This document shows, in pieces, positions 61,901 to 64,000 of a DNA stretch of 64,000 bases (the first letter of the stretch is position 1; every line of letters begins with the position of its first letter). A model generated the notes under the pieces. The model ran no database searches, was not told the origin of the DNA, and saw nothing but the letters and a program-made list of their open reading frames with translations. The stretch lies in contig NC_134652.1 of the NCBI RefSeq assembly GCF_030463565.1, positions 14,299,397 through 14,363,396 on the forward strand, given 5' to 3'. The position numbers and the translations under genes were made by a program. The DNA comes from Pelecanus crispus. Lineage: Eukaryota > Chordata > Aves > Pelecaniformes > Pelecanidae.

Positions 61901-63008
61901 GTAAAATAGAGACACTGAATGTGCAGCAAGTATTTCACAGCATTAATACTTCCTTAATATTTAATAGATCTGTGTTTCAGGGAAGCGAAACACACATGGC
62001 TTCCCCCAAGAGCTCATGTGCACTACTCCAGCATCAGCCTGATCAGACAGACAAGATTACCCTGAAAACAATTTTACTTTGGAAAGTCAAGGGGGTGGGG
62101 AAGCAGAATGCACAGGACTGTTAGGAGATTTAGGAAAGTGCTAGAAAGCTAGCTTTTGCACCAGAAGAGGTAGCTTTGCAGCAGAAGAGAAACACTCTGG
62201 AGGAACACTTCTTGATCGAGCCAGACAAGCATTAGTCGTGGCTGCTTAAGATGCAGAAGGAATGGGTTCATGATAAAGGCAAGTCTGGCAGCTGATCAGA
62301 CTAACCAAGAACCACTACTGACAAGTATTGTGAAGTGGCTAGTACACCATCAAAGCCACCTGACACTTCCTGGAGCTCTGCTGAAGTTGGCTTACACCAC
62401 TGTAGGAGAACACGGCCCAGGGCTGGATTTCTGCAAGGGACAGATTACATTCTGCTTCACCCCATCCCCAACAAAGATAAGGTCTTGAACGACAAAGATT
62501 TTGTATCATCACCAGGGTATCTGCACTGATTTCAGCAGAGCTACAGCACAGATGCTCTTCAGCAGCTCAGACCCCTCAGCCCTCGCTCTTAGAACATGCT
62601 GCAAGGTCTCCTTACATTTGAAGCAGAACGAAGATATCTAAGACAACAGCAGTCAGCCAGAATTCAAAAAAACTCCGCAAGTCCACACAACCTTCATCAT
62701 ACAGATGAAGTTTAGTTTAGCTGCTTGGAATTTACACTAATGGTGCTGTTGAGCATCCTAGGCTGGGGGGAGTAAATTGAAACACTGCTCATTGCTGTAA
62801 CTACCAACTAAACGAGAAGAGATCCAGCTCCAAAGGCCAAAGCATGAAAGAAAAAAGGGATCACACAATGACTGGCAACCTGCTCTCTATCACAAAATAC
62901 TCTTACCTCTTCAAATTTGCCAAACTTTTCAGCAATCTCTGCTTTCAGTGCCGTGGTATCCTGTCCATCTTTGAATGCCACAAAATACTTGAAAACTATG
63001 GGTGTTAT
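58828..63008 (-). CDS. GSTO1: GSTO1, glutathione S-transferase omega-1: last three coding exons joined
   Basis: A cytosolic omega-class GST with thioltransferase, dehydroascorbate reductase and methylarsonate reductase activities. Three minus-strand exons, 63008-62907, 60758-60652 and 58981-58828, join in frame to encode the C-terminal 120 residues; human GSTO1 has 241. This is the all-helical GST_C domain, with [38 protein letters not shown] and the characteristic end [10 protein letters not shown]. That ending fits GSTO1 better than GSTO2. The N-terminal thioredoxin-like domain with the catalytic Cys lies beyond the right edge. The introns show this is not a retrocopy. Orientation relative to ITPRIP (tail to tail) is as in human. 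Confidence 0.95.
58982..60651 (-). other. GSTO1: GSTO1 intron (last)
   Basis: About 1.7 kb with consensus ends. It contains a perfect-spaced 30-bp tandem duplication at 59227-59286. No other feature was recognised. Confidence 0.85.
59227..59286. repeat. 30-bp tandem duplication
   Basis: Two adjacent 30-bp copies (each beginning CTTATCATGCAAGATATTGG) that differ at one base (T/C), followed by a partial third start (CTTAT). Confidence 0.95.
60652..60758 (-). CDS. GSTO1: GSTO1 penultimate coding exon
   Basis: 107 nt. The acceptor is CCCCTCACAG, with AG at 60760-60759, and the donor is GTGAGT from 60651. It encodes [20 protein letters not shown] then [10 protein letters not shown] and ends with two bases of a split codon. 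It matches the omega-class helix block that includes the conserved SISM-DY and IWPWFERL motifs. Confidence 0.94.
60759..62906 (-). other. GSTO1: GSTO1 intron
   Basis: About 2.1 kb between two coding exons, with no repeat or additional exon recognised. Confidence 0.85.
62907..63008 (-). CDS. GSTO1: GSTO1 antepenultimate coding exon
   Basis: 102 nt (34 codons, phase 0 at both ends). The acceptor is CTTTGTTTAG, with AG at 63010-63009, and the donor is GTAAGAG from 62906. It encodes [20 protein letters not shown] to KFGKFEE, aligning with the human segment from VPSLVGSF to TKLEE. This helix region is less conserved than the next exon. Confidence 0.88.
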
Positions 63009-64000
63009 CTAAACAAAGGGAAGTATAAAGTTTTTAATGTTCCTATTGCAATAATTACAAGCAAGTCACTCAAAGCTTAAAACGTTAAGTTAGATGTTAA
63101 GATACTAGATGCAAGTTAAATCTTAAAGATTTGAATTTAAAGAGTTAAAGAAAGTCCATTAATAAAAATCTTTTATACTTCAGAAAAGGTAAGCAAAGGC
63201 TTAAAGGAAGAATGAATGCAAATACTAACGAATTTTAGTCTTGCAGTACAAGGAGAACAATGAAAAGAAGGGCACATTTCCCATTTGCACACACTACCAA
63301 AAAAGTAGCAAAAAAGGTAGCAAGGTGCAGAGTGGTACTCTTTTCCCAGTTACACATCTCTCAAATCCAAATGCACTTTACTAATCAACATTTAAGATAC
63401 TTTAAGAAAGCGGTATGCAGCCCAGGATATGCAGGCTTCTACAGACCTGTGCATTTTTGAATTTGGTAATTGCCAGAGGAATTATCATACAGTACCAGAA
63501 AGTTGGCTAGTGGCCAAGCTTAACTAAATTATTTTCTTAAAAACTCAGAGACAAACATTCTTCTAAGATCTTGTCATTCATACAACCAACATTCAGTGCA
63601 CATTTCGTTTCTTGCAACATGCTTCCCTATGACCCTCTTCCCATCATGCCTGTTCAGAAAGGCCTGTTGTAAATATATCCTCCTTTCTGTCCCCCTTCTT
63701 TGTCCGCATCTCTTTGCATCTTCCATTGCTTCCTCTCCTCTGCTGCCTGATATCCAAGCTGACTTCTTTCACTTCCTAGACCCTTCAAAGCACACGTTTG
63801 TACAGAGAGGTTGCTTCCAGTCAGCCACAACCCCTACTAAAAGCCAAAACCGTCCTCCTTATACATGTCCCATGTCTACAGCCACCTGCCATCTCTTGTC
63901 CATGGTTGTGGGCTCTCTCAGGCAAGCACTCTTCACATTCTGCATTCATACAGTACTTCCTACAGAAAGACTCGGATTAAAATACAGCAAATGTCACTGC
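63009..64000 (-). other. GSTO1: GSTO1 intron (partial, runs off the right edge)
   Basis: Sequence upstream of the antepenultimate exon in gene direction. I looked for the preceding exon (the region encoding the linker and first GST_C helix) and did not find it here. No repeat was recognised. Confidence 0.7.

Noticed and set aside
1-64000. CRISPR arrays, tRNA/rRNA genes, riboswitches, bacterial-type operons
   Set aside because: Nothing of these kinds was seen. The sequence is vertebrate nuclear DNA, and its repeats are retroelements and simple repeats.

Overview
This is a stretch of vertebrate nuclear DNA, almost certainly from a bird. The evidence is spliced multi-exon genes with orthologues throughout amniotes, CR1 LINE fragments ending in the octamer-type (ATTCTATG-like) 3' tail, and an LTR family common in bird genomes. 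Gene order is the same as the human 10q25.1 block (GSTO1 - ITPRIP - CFAP58), reversed; from general knowledge this block lies on chicken chromosome 6. No bacterial-type operons, CRISPR arrays or rRNA/tRNA genes were seen.

Layout. About 1-12.1 kb: the 5' part of CFAP58 on the minus strand (coding exons 1-4, residues 1-199). The rest of the gene runs off the left edge. Its first exon encodes only Met-Ala-Glu and sits in a CpG island with GGGGCC-type repeats. A solo LTR lies in intron 1, and a 5'-truncated CR1 lies about 0.5 kb upstream of the start codon. About 13-19.7 kb: intergenic DNA between two divergent genes. About 19.7-46.1 kb: ITPRIP on the plus strand, with a CpG-island promoter and non-coding exon 1 (donor at 20100), a probable 107-bp non-coding exon at 24783-24889 carrying two very short upstream ORFs, a 15-kb intron, then one exon holding the whole 549-residue coding sequence (39897-41546) and a 3' UTR that probably reaches the poly(A) signal at 46064. 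About 46.4-49.2 kb: an endogenous retroviral insertion with different LTRs at its two ends, hence a mosaic. About 49.2-58.7 kb: intergenic DNA with no recognisable gene. About 58.7-64 kb: the last three coding exons of GSTO1 on the minus strand (C-terminal 120 residues). Its N-terminal exons lie beyond the right edge.

The three genes are unrelated in function: an axonemal/flagellar coiled-coil protein, a membrane-anchored Mab-21-like regulator of the IP3 receptor, and a cytosolic glutathione transferase. They are neighbours by conserved synteny, not as a pathway. The most unusual items are the mosaic ERV, with its intact hydrophobic pre-gag ORF and its gag-like frame running into a GC-rich minisatellite; the ITPRIP 5' UTR exon with a start-stop uORF; and the repeat-rich CFAP58 promoter flanked by retroelements. 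All splice sites and similarities were read by eye against remembered family features. No search was run.
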